DNA of 64,000 nt from Heloderma charlesbogerti (lineage: Eukaryota > Chordata > Lepidosauria > Squamata > Helodermatidae), in the NCBI GenBank assembly GCA_026122225.1, contig JANEZZ010000987.1:1-64000 (forward strand). The letters are read 5' to 3'. Both the position numbers and the translations under genes were made by a program. Below are positions 35,306 to 46,064 of this stretch, in pieces. Within the stretch, counting starts at the first letter, position 1, and each line of letters opens with the position of its first letter. The notes under the pieces were generated by a model. The model was not told where the DNA came from. It saw only the letters and a list, made by a program, of their open reading frames with translations, and ran no database searches.

Positions 35306-36490
35306 TGGTTAAAGGGAGAAGTGGAGTAGAAAGTCTTTTGCCCAACATCTTAGCCCCCATACACTATTTAAGTGGGCCTAATTACATGAAACTGAAATAG
35401 ATGCATATCCCCTGTTTACCCTTGCCTCTGTCTCTGTATCTCTCCCTTTATTCTGTTGTTTCCCTTGTGGTGAAATTTGAATTGCAAGTTCCTTAGGGCA
35501 AGGATCTGTCCTCTGGTACACTATAAAGTGCTATGCAATATAAATAATATAGCTGCAATATTTGTTCCCCAATTACATCACAAGGGATAAGACTCAGTCC
35601 CATCATTGAACAAAAGGCACCGAGAGTGAGCGTCTATGGAACATGCCCATTCTCTGCAACTGTTTATGTACAGCTGCTGCCTCAAATTTATAATAAGTCT
35701 CTATTAAATAGAAAGCCAGTCTAGGATCAATCAATCAAACATCCATCTACCTACAATATTCTGGTTATAAAATATAATGATATGGTACATTTCAAAGATC
35801 ATTAGCTGCAGATTTCTATAGGCTCAAGATAATGTAAAATGGAAGTAGAAATAACACCTATCAATTAAAATACAACGAGGATAATACAAAGATATTCACA
35901 TGAGTTAGGGCACCAAGAAACTATTTAAAATCTTAATAAGCAAATATTAGAAGATGCTTTGCAATGTTAAGTAAATAAGCAACACTTTTAGGAAGGTATT
36001 TTTGAATATTATTTTAGTTAAATCTGATATCTTATTCTATGGTATCAGAGCTGGATTTCCAAATAAGCAGTTTGATAACATTATCCAAAAGTATACATTC
36101 TGTTCCTTTACAATGTCCCCTCCCCCCACCCAGCACTGTTGGGAATATTATTTTTTATTGATTTTTACTGATACAAAAAGAGGGAAAAGGTTCATACAGT
36201 GTACAAAACCTATAACATGCAGGACGCAAAATATTCATTGTTTGTAAACACAAAAGAAGAGAGGGGCAGGTAGACTGTTATTTAGCTGCTTGTCTAGGAG
36301 AACGTGCAAGCAAGTGACAAAATTTACTACAGACCTTATTAATTATTAATTAATGTATTAATTAATTACATTTTTATACTGCCCAACAGCCGAAGTTCAC
36401 AACTCTATGTCTAGTGTGCAGGCTGCAGATTATAGGAATAGTTCAGTACTGCTTATCCTTGATTAAATAATTCCCCCTTTTCTGTTATAG
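35303..36490. other. Intronic sequence, short LINE-tail traces
   Basis: 'ttgcaagttccttagggcaagg' at about 35484 and 'ttatactgcccaacagccg' at about 36374 are LINE-end traces. No gene is seen. Confidence 0.45.
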
Positions 36491-38730
36491 ATCATAGAAT
36501 CATAGAATAGTAGGGTTGGAAGGGGCCTACAAGGCCATCGAGTCCAACTCCCTGCTCAGTGCAGGAATCCAAGTCAAAGCATCCCTGACAGATGGCTGTC
36601 CAGCCTCGTCTTGAAGGCCTCCAGTGTGGGAGAGCCCACCACCTCCCCAGGTAATTGGTTCCATTGTCGTATTGCTCTGACAGTCAGGACGTTTTTCCTG
36701 ATGTTCAGCCGTAATCTGGCTTCCTGTAACTTGAGCCCATTATTCCGTGTCCTGCACTCTGGGATGATCAAGAAGAGATCCTGGCCTTCTTCTCTGTGAC
36801 AACCTTTCAAGTACTTGAAGAGCACTATCATATCTCCCCTCAGTCTTCTCTTCTCAAGGCTAAACATGCCCAGTTCTTTCAGTCTCTCCTCATAGGGCTT
36901 TGTTTCCAGTCCCCTGATCATCTTTGTTGCCCTCCTCTGAACCCTCTCCAGTTTGTCTGCATCCTTCTTCAAGTGTGGTGCCCAGAACTGGACACAGTAC
37001 TCCAGATGACACCTAACCAGTGCTGAGTAGAGGGGAACTAGTACTTCCCGGGATTTGGAAGCGATGCTTCTATGAATGCAGCCCAAAATAGCATTTGCCT
37101 TTTTTGCAGCCACATCACATTGTTGGCTCATATGCAGCTTGTGATCTACAACAATTCCAAGATCCTTCTCGCTTGTAGTGTGGTTGAGCCACGTATCCCC
37201 CATCTTGTAACTGTGCATTTGGTTTCTTTTTCCTAGGTGCAGAACTTGGCATTTGTCCCTATTAAATGTCATTCTGTTGTTTTCTGCCCAGCGCTCCAGT
37301 CTATCCAGATCACTTTGAATTTTGTTTCTGTCTTCCAAAGTATTAGCTATCCCACCCAATTTTGTGTCATCTGCAAATCTGATCAGCATTCCCTGCACCT
37401 CCTCCTCCAAGTCATTAATAAAAATGTTGAAGAGCACTGGGCCCAGGACTGAGCCCTGTGGTACCCCACTCGTTACCTCTCCCCAGTTTGAGAAGGTCCC
37501 ATTGATAACCACTCCTTGAGTCTGATTCTGTAGCCAACTGTGGATCCACCGGATTGTTGTTTCATCTAGCCCACTTTGAGCTAGTTTGCTCATCAGGATA
37601 TCATGGGGCACTTTGTCGAAAGCTTTGCTGAAGTCGAGGTATATGATGTCTACAGCATTCCCACGGTCTACAAGAGAGGTTACTTGATCAAAAAATGAGA
37701 TCAGATTTGTCTGGCAGGACTTGTTTTTGACAAATCCATGTTGGCTTCGAGTAATCACGGCATTGTTGTCAAGGTGCTTCCAGATGGATTGCTTTATCAT
37801 CTGCTCCAGAATTTTCCCAGGGATTGATGTCAGACTGACTGGTCTGTAGTTCCCAGGTTCCTTCTTTTTACCCTTTTTGAAGACAGGGACAACGTTAGCC
37901 CTCCTCCAGTCATCTGGCACTTCCCCCGTCCTCCATGATTTCTCAAAGAGAATAGACAGCGGTTCTGAGAGTTCTTCTGCCAGTTCCTTTATTACTCTAG
38001 GATAAAGTTCATCTGGCCCTGGAGATTTGAACTCATTCCAAGTAATGAGGTGTTCCTTGACCATATGCCTATTGATCTCAAGCTGCAATCCTGCCCCTTC
38101 AGCCTGTACTTCGCCTTTGCCAGGGGGGTCATAGACCCTCTTTTGGGAGAAGACTGAGCCAAAGTAGGAATTGAGCACCTCTGCCTTTTCTTTGTCATCT
38201 GTTATCGTTTTGCCATCCTTATTTAATAGCTGAACCACCATTTCTTTCCTCTGCCTTTTACTATGCACGTAGCTGAAGAAAGCCTTTTTGTTGTTTTTAA
38301 CATCCCTTGCTAACCTCAGCTCATTCTCAGCTTTAGCCTTCCTGACGCCATCCCTGCAATTCTGTGCTATCTGCCTGTACTCTTCCTTTGTTACTTGGCC
38401 TTCTTTCCACTTCCTATATGTGTCCTTTTTTGTTTTCAGGTCATCCCTAAGCTTTTTGTGAAGCCACATTGGCTTCTTCTGTTGTCTTCCACCTTTTCTT
38501 CTTGTTGGAATTGCTTGTGATTGTGCCTTGAGAATTTCCTTTTTTAAAAGCTCCCACCCATCTTGGACTCCTTTTCTCGCTAGCATCGCTTGCCATGGGA
38601 CCTTACTGATCATTGTTCTGAGTTTATGAAAATCAGCTTTCCTAAAATCCAGGGTACGCATTTGACTACACTCGGCTTTTGCTTCCCTTATCTGTCTGTA
38701 TATTGACCCAATGCACACTAGCAGCATTCA
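36491..38730 (-). mobile_element. CR1 LINE, 5'-truncated, open reading frame intact
   Basis: On the minus strand the element ends at 36491 with the CR1 hallmark of repeated ATTCTATG-type octamers ('catagaatcatagaa' on the plus strand). It begins at about 38730, so the first part of ORF2 and any ORF1 are missing, as is usual for LINEs. The long open frame suggests a recent insertion. A second, older copy of the same 3' region is at 42953-43917. Confidence 0.9.
36574..38727 (-). CDS. CR1 ORF2 reverse transcriptase (717 aa, partial)
   Basis: ORF2 of CR1 copies element RNA into the genome by target-primed reverse transcription. This frame has 717 codons without a stop. The reverse transcriptase begins at about residue 225 after a Lys/Arg-rich linker. 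Conserved motifs are visible: NYRPVSLTS (about 293), YLDFSKAFDKVPH with the first catalytic Asp (about 363-375), SGVPQGSVLGPVLFN (about 420-434), and RFADDTKLGG with the catalytic Asp pair (about 450-459). A 'thumb' and C-terminal region follow, ending HLSGML. The apurinic endonuclease that should precede it is absent, so this copy could not insert itself. The chosen ATG is simply the first in the surviving frame. Confidence 0.9.
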   Translation of the reverse strand: MLLVCIGSIYRQIREAKAECSQMRTLDFRKADFHKLRTMISKVPWQAMLARKGVQDGWELLKKEILKAQSQAIPTRRKGGRQQKKPMWLHKKLRDDLKTKKDTYRKWKEGQVTKEEYRQIAQNCRDGVRKAKAENELRLARDVKNNKKAFFSYVHSKRQRKEMVVQLLNKDGKTITDDKEKAEVLNSYFGSVFSQKRVYDPPGKGEVQAEGAGLQLEINRHMVKEHLITWNEFKSPGPDELYPRVIKELAEELSEPLSILFEKSWRTGEVPDDWRRANVVPVFKKGKKKEPGNYRPVSLTSIPGKILEQMIKQSIWKHLDNNAVITRSQHGFVKNKSCQTNLISFFDQVTSLVDRGNAVDIIYLDFSKAFDKVPHDILMSKLAQSGLDETTIRWIHSWLQNQTQGVVINGTFSNWGEVTSGVPQGSVLGPVLFNIFINDLEEEVQGMLIRFADDTKLGGIANTLEDRNKIQSDLDRLERWAENNRMTFNRDKCQVLHLGKRNQMHSYKMGDTWLNHTTSEKDLGIVVDHKLHMSQQCDVAAKKANAILGCIHRSIASKSREVLVPLYSALVRCHLEYCVQFWAPHLKKDADKLERVQRRATKMIRGLETKPYEERLKELGMFSLEKRRLRGDMIVLFKYLKGCHREEGQDLFLIIPECRTRNNGLKLQEARLRLNIRKNVLTVRAIRQWNQLPGEVVGSPTLEAFKTRLDSHLSGML

Positions 38731-38944
38731 AAGTCTCTTCCCTACCTGCATAGAACAATGTCCCAGTGTAAATATAATGTCCCCAATCTTTTAACCATAG
38801 ATAGATTACAAGGTAGGAAGTGTGCTGTGGGGTCAGCCACTTTCTCTTCCTCCTTCCTCCCCTCTCCCACTGTGAACCCTTTCATGTTTTGCTTTAACAA
38901 TGGTGTAGAATTGTGTGTGCATCAGCACTAGCTATGGTTAGCAC

Positions 38945-39405
38945 TGGGGCTGTGCACAGACCACCCAACCCACTTTGGAGGCCGATTCAAAGCTTCCTAA
39001 CTAGCTCCAATCTTCTTCAGATCCAGACTCCAGATTCAAAGTAAAATTTGGACATCCGAATTATTCGGATGTTACATTTTCCCAATTGGCTTGCATTGGA
39101 AAACAGAAACGGCCATAACCTTTTTTGTTATCATAAATATATGACATTTGGAGACCTGGCAGCCCCTATGGAGGTGACTGAACCTGCCAAATATCAGACA
39201 GTTTGCTCCAGTAGTTTTTGTGCTAGCCACAGGTAAAATTTGCTTTTATCAAGAAAATTTGTCAAAGCAAAGAGCTTTAATTTTTCAGTGCTTCCACAGA
39301 AGTGCATGAAATTTGAGGACCTGGCAGCCCCTATGCAGGTGACTGAACCTGCCAAATTTCAGTAAGTTTGCTCCAGTAGTTTTGTGTTAGCCATGCATAA
39401 ACTTT
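38945..39405 (+). repeat. Unclassified element with internal 165-bp direct repeat
   Basis: The left edge 'ggggctgtgcacagaccacc' resembles the TAGGGCTGTGCA ends of the family B foldback elements. Two copies of about 95 bp, sharing 'acctggcagcccctatg', 'aggtgactgaacctgccaaat' and 'agtttgctccagtagttt', start at 39141 and 39306. The right boundary is unclear. Confidence 0.5.
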
Positions 39406-40639
39406 CCTTTTCTCAGAAACTAAAACAAAAGGTAAAAAAAACCCTGTTAGCCACACAGGGGATTACAGATCCTAATCACAAAGTGTTTAAGGAGACAATT
39501 ACGAGGTTACTATCCCTAATCTCTGGTGTAGGTTTTTTTGAAGTGCAAAAGTACTTTCCTTTTGTCTGTCCTGAATCTGCCACTGACCTGAGGCTCTCAT
39601 TAAGGGAAGAAAGAAAAGTTAAACATATTTTTGGCTGCAAATTGCAATACGCATTACCTGGAAAAGTCACACTGACTGAACTCAATGGGGCTTATTTATT
39701 AATTGCACTGCTGCACTTTCTCGACTCCATATAATTTCATAAACCTCCACCCTTATTTACTTTTCTTCTAAATTAAATAGCCCAAACATAGAAACCTTCT
39801 ATAGAAGAGTTGTTCCAGTGCCCTGATCATTTTGACAGCCCCTTTTCTGCAGGAAGGGTAAGATGATGCAAACATTTTTTTAAAAAATCCATACAGCCTA
39901 GTCTGAACATATTCTTCTTATGGTCATTTGATGTACACAAGGGAAAACAAGCAACAGGCAAAGTGTCTTGGAAAATCAGCAAAAGTGATGGTGCTTCATA
40001 TTATGTGTATTATGTAGTGCTTTGCCCCACAGTATATATTGGACTGTGTATAAGTGTACTGCTTTTGGCCACACACCATTTGCTTGTGCACAATAATGTG
40101 TATGGTGCACTCGCACAGCACACACACTAACACACACACACACACAACCAAATGAAAAAAAAAGATACAGAAAGAAAAAAAAACTACCTACAAGTTAAGG
40201 GGCATAGGAAGGGAAATAACACTAAAGCCTAACAGAAAAATACTTTTTTTTTCTGTATTCCTGGGTTTTTTTTATAAGAATATAGAGAACTGAAAAATGA
40301 GGAGGGAAGGAATAGTAACTGAGAAGGGGGGAGCCAGAAAACAAGCAGTACGAAGCAAGGAAACAAACTGCTGGGTTAAATGTTCAGCCCTATTAGCACC
40401 TAGATGTTTCACTTTCCAAGGCTCAGTTCCCAGCTCCAAACTCCTCCTCTCCCCCTCCCTTCCCTAGCAAGATGTTACTTTTACTCAGACAGCCTATCTG
40501 GGCTTCAAAATGATTGGAAGAGATCTGAAGCACTTAGGGTCACTCCAACATGGTTCGGACTGCTCCGGACCCACATCGGATTTGGACTGAAGTGGTCCAA
40601 ATCACCCCAATGTGCTTCAGAATTTGGGATTTGGACTGA
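39406..40639. other. Intronic sequence with CA tract and hAT-end scrap
   Basis: A (CA)n tract lies at about 40115-40146. The stretch 40535-40650 ('gatttggactgaagcagcgc') resembles the right end of the family B elements. The ORF at 39384-39734 has no domain. Confidence 0.45.
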
Positions 40640-40671
40640 AGCAGCGCAAAGCCCAAGTGTGGGTTGGGGAG

Positions 40672-41515
40672 GCTGGGCTTCTTGGACAGGAACCAGGCCT
40701 CAGTAAAGCTTAGCTTGGTCAGACAGACTGAGTGGGTCACCTGGACAGCTTGATAACTGTGCTTGAGTATAACATCTGGATGGGGTATCTTTCACTTGCA
40801 CATGAGGGTTAGGGTTAAGCCTCAGGTTAGAGACCTGGCTCCCCATGTAAGAACTGGGGCCATGGTGAAGCCTAGGTTGGCCATACAGGTTGAGTGGGTT
40901 AACAGGACACCTTGCCTATTCTCTTTTGAGTATACCGTGTGGATGGGGTATGTTTCACTTGCATGTGAGGGTTGGGGTTAAGCCTCAGGTTAAGGTTAGG
41001 GAGTCCTGGCTCCCTGAGCAGGAACCAGGGCCTTGGTGAAGCCAGGCTTTGCCAGATCAACTGAGGGGGCCACCCGGACGGCTTGTCAAATGTCTTTGAG
41101 TATACCATGTGGATGGGGGGATGTTTCAGTTGCAAATGAAACTTAGACTGAAACCTCAGGTTAGGGATGGGGAGACCAGGCTCACTAGGGCCTCACTAGG
41201 GCCTCACTAAAGCCTAGCTTGGATAGACAGGCTGAGCGGGCCACCAGGATGGCTTGCCTGCTGTCTTTTAGTATACCGTGTGGATGGGGGGATGTTTCAG
41301 TTGCACATGCGGGTTAGGTTTAAACCTCAGGTTAGGGTTAGGAAGTTGGAAAGACCAGGCTCACCACGTAGGAACTGGGGCCTCAGTAAAGCCTAGCTTG
41401 GCCAGACAGATTGAGTAGGCCATCCAGACGGCTGGCCAACTGTGTTGGAGTATACAGTGTGGTTTGGGAGATATTTCAGTTGGATGTGAGGGTTAGGGTT
41501 AAGCCTCAGGTTAGG
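40672..41515. repeat. Five-unit satellite, about 163-179 bp per unit
   Basis: The phrase 'gagtata(c)c...gtggatgggg' recurs at 40765, 40928, 41098, 41269 and 41448, giving spacings of 163, 170, 171 and 179. Each unit also has 'gggttagggttaagcctcaggttag' or a variant, and 'ggcctcagtaaagcctagcttgg'. The units have diverged and carry small insertions. The TTAGGG-like words are telomere-like in sequence but sit once or twice per unit, not as an array. Confidence 0.85.
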
Positions 41516-41654
41516 ACTAATTGGGATTGCCACAGTCTGAAATGAGGATTTGAAGAGGGTTTGCAAATCCAATGATACTCTTCAAAGGGCCCTGTTAACC
41601 AGAACACTAAAAAAAAAAATACTTGGCTAAACAAAATATTTCCCTCATGTCACC

Positions 41655-41915
41655 ATAAAAGAAAAAGAAATTCTTAACACCCTTATAACTGATGAAGTAA
41701 AAATTGCTATTCAATACGTGAGTAGGTCTGATGTCTTAATAATGGTTCATAGCCCCCTTCCCCTTCTCTATCTAAACAAAATGTTTGCTCCTGGAGAAGT
41801 AGAGATCTCAGAAATTAATCAAAATACTCTGCTTGGGCTTGATTATTTTGCAGCTTTAGCTGATGGTATTAACTCTTGGTTACTGATAATCCACTCTACA
41901 GTCAAAATGTAATGC
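41655..41915 (+). pseudogene. L1 ORF2 reverse transcriptase scrap
   Basis: The plus-strand frame reads LITDEVKIAIQYVS, then PLLYLNKMFAPGE, then LLGLDYFAALADGINSWLL. These correspond to L1-type blocks ahead of and within the reverse transcriptase (the 'LLNxDYKIxAxxLAxRIN' region). Sequence between blocks has been deleted, and the catalytic motifs lie beyond the break. It is only a short decayed fragment. Confidence 0.45.
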
Positions 41916-42950
41916 TGAACTCTGGGAAGTAAATACATATAATTTTTACTCATCCATGCAGTACTGAAGAAATGTAAGATATATGGTTAAACCTCTTGCA
42001 AACTAGACTAAATGTGAGCATTGCCTGCGAGTTAGCAATGTGTCGTCCTATTTTGGAGGTGTGAACAGAATGCTGATGCTCCTCACCTTGCCAGGGACTT
42101 TGATAATAGCCATGCCAAGAACTGAATGCCTGTAATTCCAACATAGTCTTCACTGCATCTGTCATCACATATTTATCTCTCAACTTACAGACATTTCTGC
42201 TGCTGAGGCTTTGGGGATTTGCTCGTGTAACACAGCAAAATGCTGGTGCCTGTGAATCCCCTCGTCTGGAGAAGAAGAGGCACTATTACTGAGTTAATGG
42301 ACAGTATACATAGTTCCATCACCCTCAGTTACTGACTCATATTATCCACTTCACTCTGTAATGAGGAGCTCATTTTACTTGCTCACATTTATGTAACAGC
42401 AGTATCAGCTATCCTCTACTCCTGCAGCACACAAAAATGTACAAGCAGATGCTGAGAAACATTAAAAATGTCCCTATCACTTTGCTCCAGGAATATCAAC
42501 TTAAGCAGGGGAATTGATTTCCAGTTAAAAATAACCAAATAAATATGTTTTGCTTCTTAACTAATCTTTGCAAGTGTCAAAAGACTGGTTTTATTATTCC
42601 TGTCATTAGTACTAGAAATAAAGATTCAATTATATTTCATTTCAGTAAGACAGAAACATGTTCTCTCCCTTCATGCATTTCTTCTAGATAGTCTATATCA
42701 TCACACTCCAAACTGAGCAAAAGGAGACAGGGCAAACAAGTGCTACCAATCCAGTGAGGCAACTTATTTAATTACCCTTCTGGTTTGAACCCATGTGATA
42801 CTCAGTTACAAGATTTCTTTAGCTTACTGTGAAAGCAGCACAAACAGATAAAAGGAAAGAAATGTTAAACTAATAGCTTACGACCATAAATTATGGATAA
42901 AGCAACTTAAAGTGCAGAAGCCAAATCTAGCTCCCAGGAAGTCCCCATTT
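41916..42950. other. Intronic sequence, nothing recognised
   Basis: AT-rich, with no repeat or coding signal recognised. Confidence 0.5.
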
Positions 42951-43319
42951 CATAGAATCATAGAACAGTAGGGTTGGAAGGGACCCCCTGCTCAATGCAG
43001 GAATCCAAGTCAAAGCATCCCTGACAGATGGCTGTCCAGCTTCATCTTGAATGCCTCCAGTGTGGAGGCTCACCACCTCCCTAGGGAATTGGTTCCATTG
43101 CTGTATTGCTCTAACAGTCAGGATGTTTTTCCTGATGTTCAGCCGGAATCTGGCTTCCTGTCACTTGAGCCCATTATTCTGTGTCCTGCACTCTGGGATG
43201 ATCAAGAAGAGATCCAGGCCTTCCTCTCTGTGACAACCTTTCAAGTACTTGAAGAGCACTATCATATCTCCCCTCAGTCTTCTCTTCTCGAGGCTAAACA
43301 CGCCCAGTTCTTTCAGTCT

Positions 43320-43327
43320 CTCCTCAT
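43320..43327. repeat. 8-bp target duplication, left
   Basis: ctcctcat, identical to 43731-43738. The uninterrupted CR1 copy (near 36886) has this octamer only once, proving duplication on insertion. Confidence 0.95.
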
Positions 43328-43730
43328 CAGGGATGGCGGAGAATTCCACCACGGACTCCAATAAGGCCGGATTCGTAGAATCTGCCCCCCCCTGGAGTCC
43401 GTGGCGGAATGGACCACTCACCTCCGCCACCCCACGAAGTTCGCACCAGCCGGATCCTACCTGCCACTGCCAGGTCCATGTCCGTCCGCTGCAATTTACA
43501 TAGCCTATCACGGCAAAGAGCAGGGACACAAATGGCATCCAGTATGCCGGACACCATTTGCATCCACAATCTGGCGGTCCAGCAGCAGACAGACCCGGCT
43601 GGTGGCTCCGCGGACTTGCTGTGGAGTGGAACCAGTCGGGGTGGATTCCGGGGGGGGGGGGAGGAACGGATCACCTCCCCACCCACAGACCCCCCAGCAG
43701 ATTTGGGTAGGTGGGGTTCGTGCACCCCTA
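43328..43730 (-). mobile_element. Shrunken member of the nested-palindrome hAT-like family
   Basis: A 403-bp element begins CAGGGATGGCGGAG and ends TTCGTGCACCCCTA, with a perfect ctcctcat duplication. It runs opposite to the element at 12989: its left end equals that element's right end (ggcggagaatt), and its right end resembles that element's left end (TAGGG.TG.ACGAA). Only a half-unit of the palindrome is left ('acatagcctatcacgg' near 43498), so the hairpin has been deleted. Confidence 0.85.
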
Positions 43731-43738
43731 CTCCTCAT
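43731..43738. repeat. 8-bp target duplication, right
   Basis: ctcctcat, followed directly by the resumed CR1 sequence 'agggcttcg'. Confidence 0.95.
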
Positions 43739-43949
43739 AGGGCTTCGTTTCCAGTCCCCTGATCATCCTCGTTGCCCTCCTCTGAACCCTCTCCAGTTTG
43801 ACTGCATCCTTCTTAAAGTGTGGTGCCCAGAACTGGACACAGTACTCAATATGAGGCCTAACCAGTGCTGAGTAGAGGGAACTAGAACTTCACAGGATTT
43901 GGAAGCTATACGTCTATTAAGTTGGCATCCAACACAGCCTGTGATCCCA

Positions 43950-44530
43950 GAGGGAGGCAGCCACAAACCACTCTGTAGTGCTTTGTGGCAGGTAGTGAGA
44001 AGACCCCGCCCCTGCTGAACACTATTTAGACCAGGCTGATGTGGCCCCTTGGAGTACAACAAAACTATCACTAGCTACTAGAACACCCAGAAGACTGGGG
44101 ACTGGAAAAGCACTTACCACCATTAGCACTCCCCAGTATTACTCTTTTGCTGCTCTCAGCTTCTTCTGGAGGAGAGATGAGGAAGCCAGCCAGCTGTAAA
44201 GCATCTAGCCTGATGAGAAGACCTCTCCCTTTCTGAGCTGCATTTAAGCCAGGCTGCTGTGGCCTTTGGAGGGCAGCAAAAACTGTTACCTTTTTGTCCC
44301 ACTGATTTTGGTCTTTACTTGTTATGTCTTGATTATTTCACTGTAATATTGAATTTATTCTAGGTTTATTGATTTGGGGTGGTGGTGCTCTTATTTGAAT
44401 TTATTGATATGTTTTGTAAAATTCTTTTTTTTCCCAACTGTGATATATTCTGATAAGTTGATGCTTATTGTGTGAACCACTTTAGGCACAGTCTACTATG
44501 GAAAAGCAGCATATAAATGAAACTAAATAT
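43950..44530 (+). repeat. LINE 3'-like region with a 230-bp direct repeat
   Basis: 'gaagaccccgcccctgctgaa...ccaggctgatgtggcccc' near 43990-44050 recurs as 'gaagacctctccctttctgag...ccaggctgctgtggcc' near 44217-44275. The last 200 bp end 'gtgaaccactttaggcaca' and 'gcagcatataaatga', a typical LINE 3' end. Confidence 0.5.
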
Positions 44531-44691
44531 CCTGTAAGATACTGCTACACTTTCTCCTGTATGAGTCAAAACATAGGCAAGGGCTCTTTGCCTTTTTGTC
44601 TCCTTTCACACTTTGCACAGCAAGGACAGCTTTGGCAGAGCCTTCTGCTCATCATGAGCCTTGGCCACTTGCACCCAGACTGCAGTATAGA

Positions 44692-44727
44692 CAATTAATT
44701 AATTAATTGATTGATTGATTAATTAAA
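44692..44727. repeat. ATTA/ATTG simple repeat
   Basis: Tandem attaatta/ttgattga units. Confidence 0.85.
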
Positions 44728-44796
44728 GCTGTTTAGCCTACCCCTTCTGCAGTGTTAACAACAAAAGAGGCCTTGGCAGAACTTTGTTCTTATAAT

Positions 44797-45682
44797 TAGG
44801 GCTGTGCAGGGACCCCCCAATCCGACTCGGAAGCCACTTCGTGGTTTCAGAGAAGGGCCCGATTCGGCTTGGGCTGATTCGGGGGGGAGGGGGGCAACCC
44901 GACTCGGCCCTGAACCTGAAGCAGGATTTGGATGCTGAACTTTGCTTCGGGTCCCTCCCCACACCCCCCATGCAACCCTCCCCAGCTCCTTACCTTGTTG
45001 CCACCACCTCCTTCTCTTCCATCACCGCCTTCTCCTCCTCTGCCTCCTCCTCCCCGCTGCCTTCACTGCCACCTTCTCTGCCTTCTTCACTTTCACCGCC
45101 GCCTTCACTGCCGCCTTCTCCTCGCCACCATCTTCTCTTCCTTCGCCACTGCTGCCGTCATTGCTGCTGCCAGCTCCTGAGGCCTGGACACGTGCTGACT
45201 CTAATTGCAGGGAGTCGCCATTTTTAAAATGGCCACCTCTTGGACGTTCCTGGAAGTTGCCATTTTAAAAATGGTGACTCCCTGCAATAAGAGTCAGCGT
45301 GTGTCCAGGCCTCAGGACTTGGTGGTGGCAACGACAGTGGCAGCAGCGGAGATGGCAGCAGAGGAGGATGATGGCAGAGGAGGAGGAGGAGAGGGCAGCG
45401 ATGATGGCAGTGGAGCTGGAGGTGGAGGACAGCAGAGGCGGCGGTGGAAGCGATGTTGGCAGCGGAGGCAGAGATGGCGGCAGCAGAGGTCAAGGACAAG
45501 GCAGTGGTGGTGGAGGCAGAGGAGGAGGTGGGCAGCTCTGGTAAGCACCTGGAGACACCACATGGCTGGGCTGGGGGTGCCGAAGCTCTGAAGCACACTG
45601 ACCGCTTCGGAGAGCCCCCGACCCTCTCCGGTTGCTTTGTGCCCTTCTGCTTCGCCTCGGACCAAAGTGGTGCACAGCCCTA
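44797..45682 (+). mobile_element. Foldback hAT-like element, family B, copy 2
   Basis: An 886-bp element begins TAGGGCTGTGCA and ends TGCACAGCCCTA, a 12-bp perfect inverted repeat. Flanks cttataat (44789-44796) and cttatact (45683-45690) match at 7 of 8. It shares the layout and orientation of 17724-18527: left 'ggatttggatgctgaac', C-rich triplet arm, central 'ccatttttaaaatgg' hairpin, G-rich triplet arm, and right 'tctgaagcacac...ccgcttcgga'. Long ORFs on both strands are low-complexity and follow the triplet composition. Confidence 0.85.
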
Positions 45683-46064
45683 CTTATACTGCATCGAAGC
45701 TGCTCACTCCAGTACACAACCCAAGGGCTCAGCTAGACAATGCTTTTATGGTGTAGTTAGAAACTACATCTGTGTTGTTGTTTTGAAATGTAATACTACA
45801 CATGGGGCAAATTTAATCAGGACCGCACCACATGAGACAGAGAGATTGAACCATTTTCTCCCCAGCTATGATGCTGTGATTACCCTTAGAGAAAATACCA
45901 TCATTGATGCCACTGGGGGCTTTCCCCCTGCAAACACTAATTGAAGAATGGGTGGGATGGGGGTGGCATTTCTCAGAATCTTGACTAGCGAGGAGAAAGG
46001 AGGTTAAACCTCACCATCCAAGCACTCTGGTGTTTTGTCCCTCCCACTAGCACCCCCACCCTCC

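Larger units (their letters stand above)
42953..43917 (-). mobile_element. Older CR1 3' fragment, split by a hAT element
   Basis: 42953-43327 and 43739-43917 together match the 3' part of the CR1 copy at 36491-37080, with substitutions and indels. The 3' end has the same 'catagaatcatagaa' octamers. A 403-bp element sits between the two parts. The frame is broken ('[10 protein letters not shown]' and '[12 protein letters not shown]' are still readable). Confidence 0.85.

Noticed and set aside
35058..35360. Frames reading Ser-Leu or Arg-Glu repeats
   Set aside because: Translation of a GT/GA microsatellite.
36611..37519. Plus-strand ORFs across the CR1 copy
   Set aside because: Antisense shadows of the CR1 reverse transcriptase.
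40672..41515. Interstitial telomere array
   Set aside because: TTAGGG-like words occur only once or twice per roughly 170-bp unit, not in tandem, so it is described as a satellite.
44841..45944. Several 100-166 codon ORFs in the 44.8-kb element
   Set aside because: Same reason: triplet-rich arms of a foldback element produce open frames in all phases.
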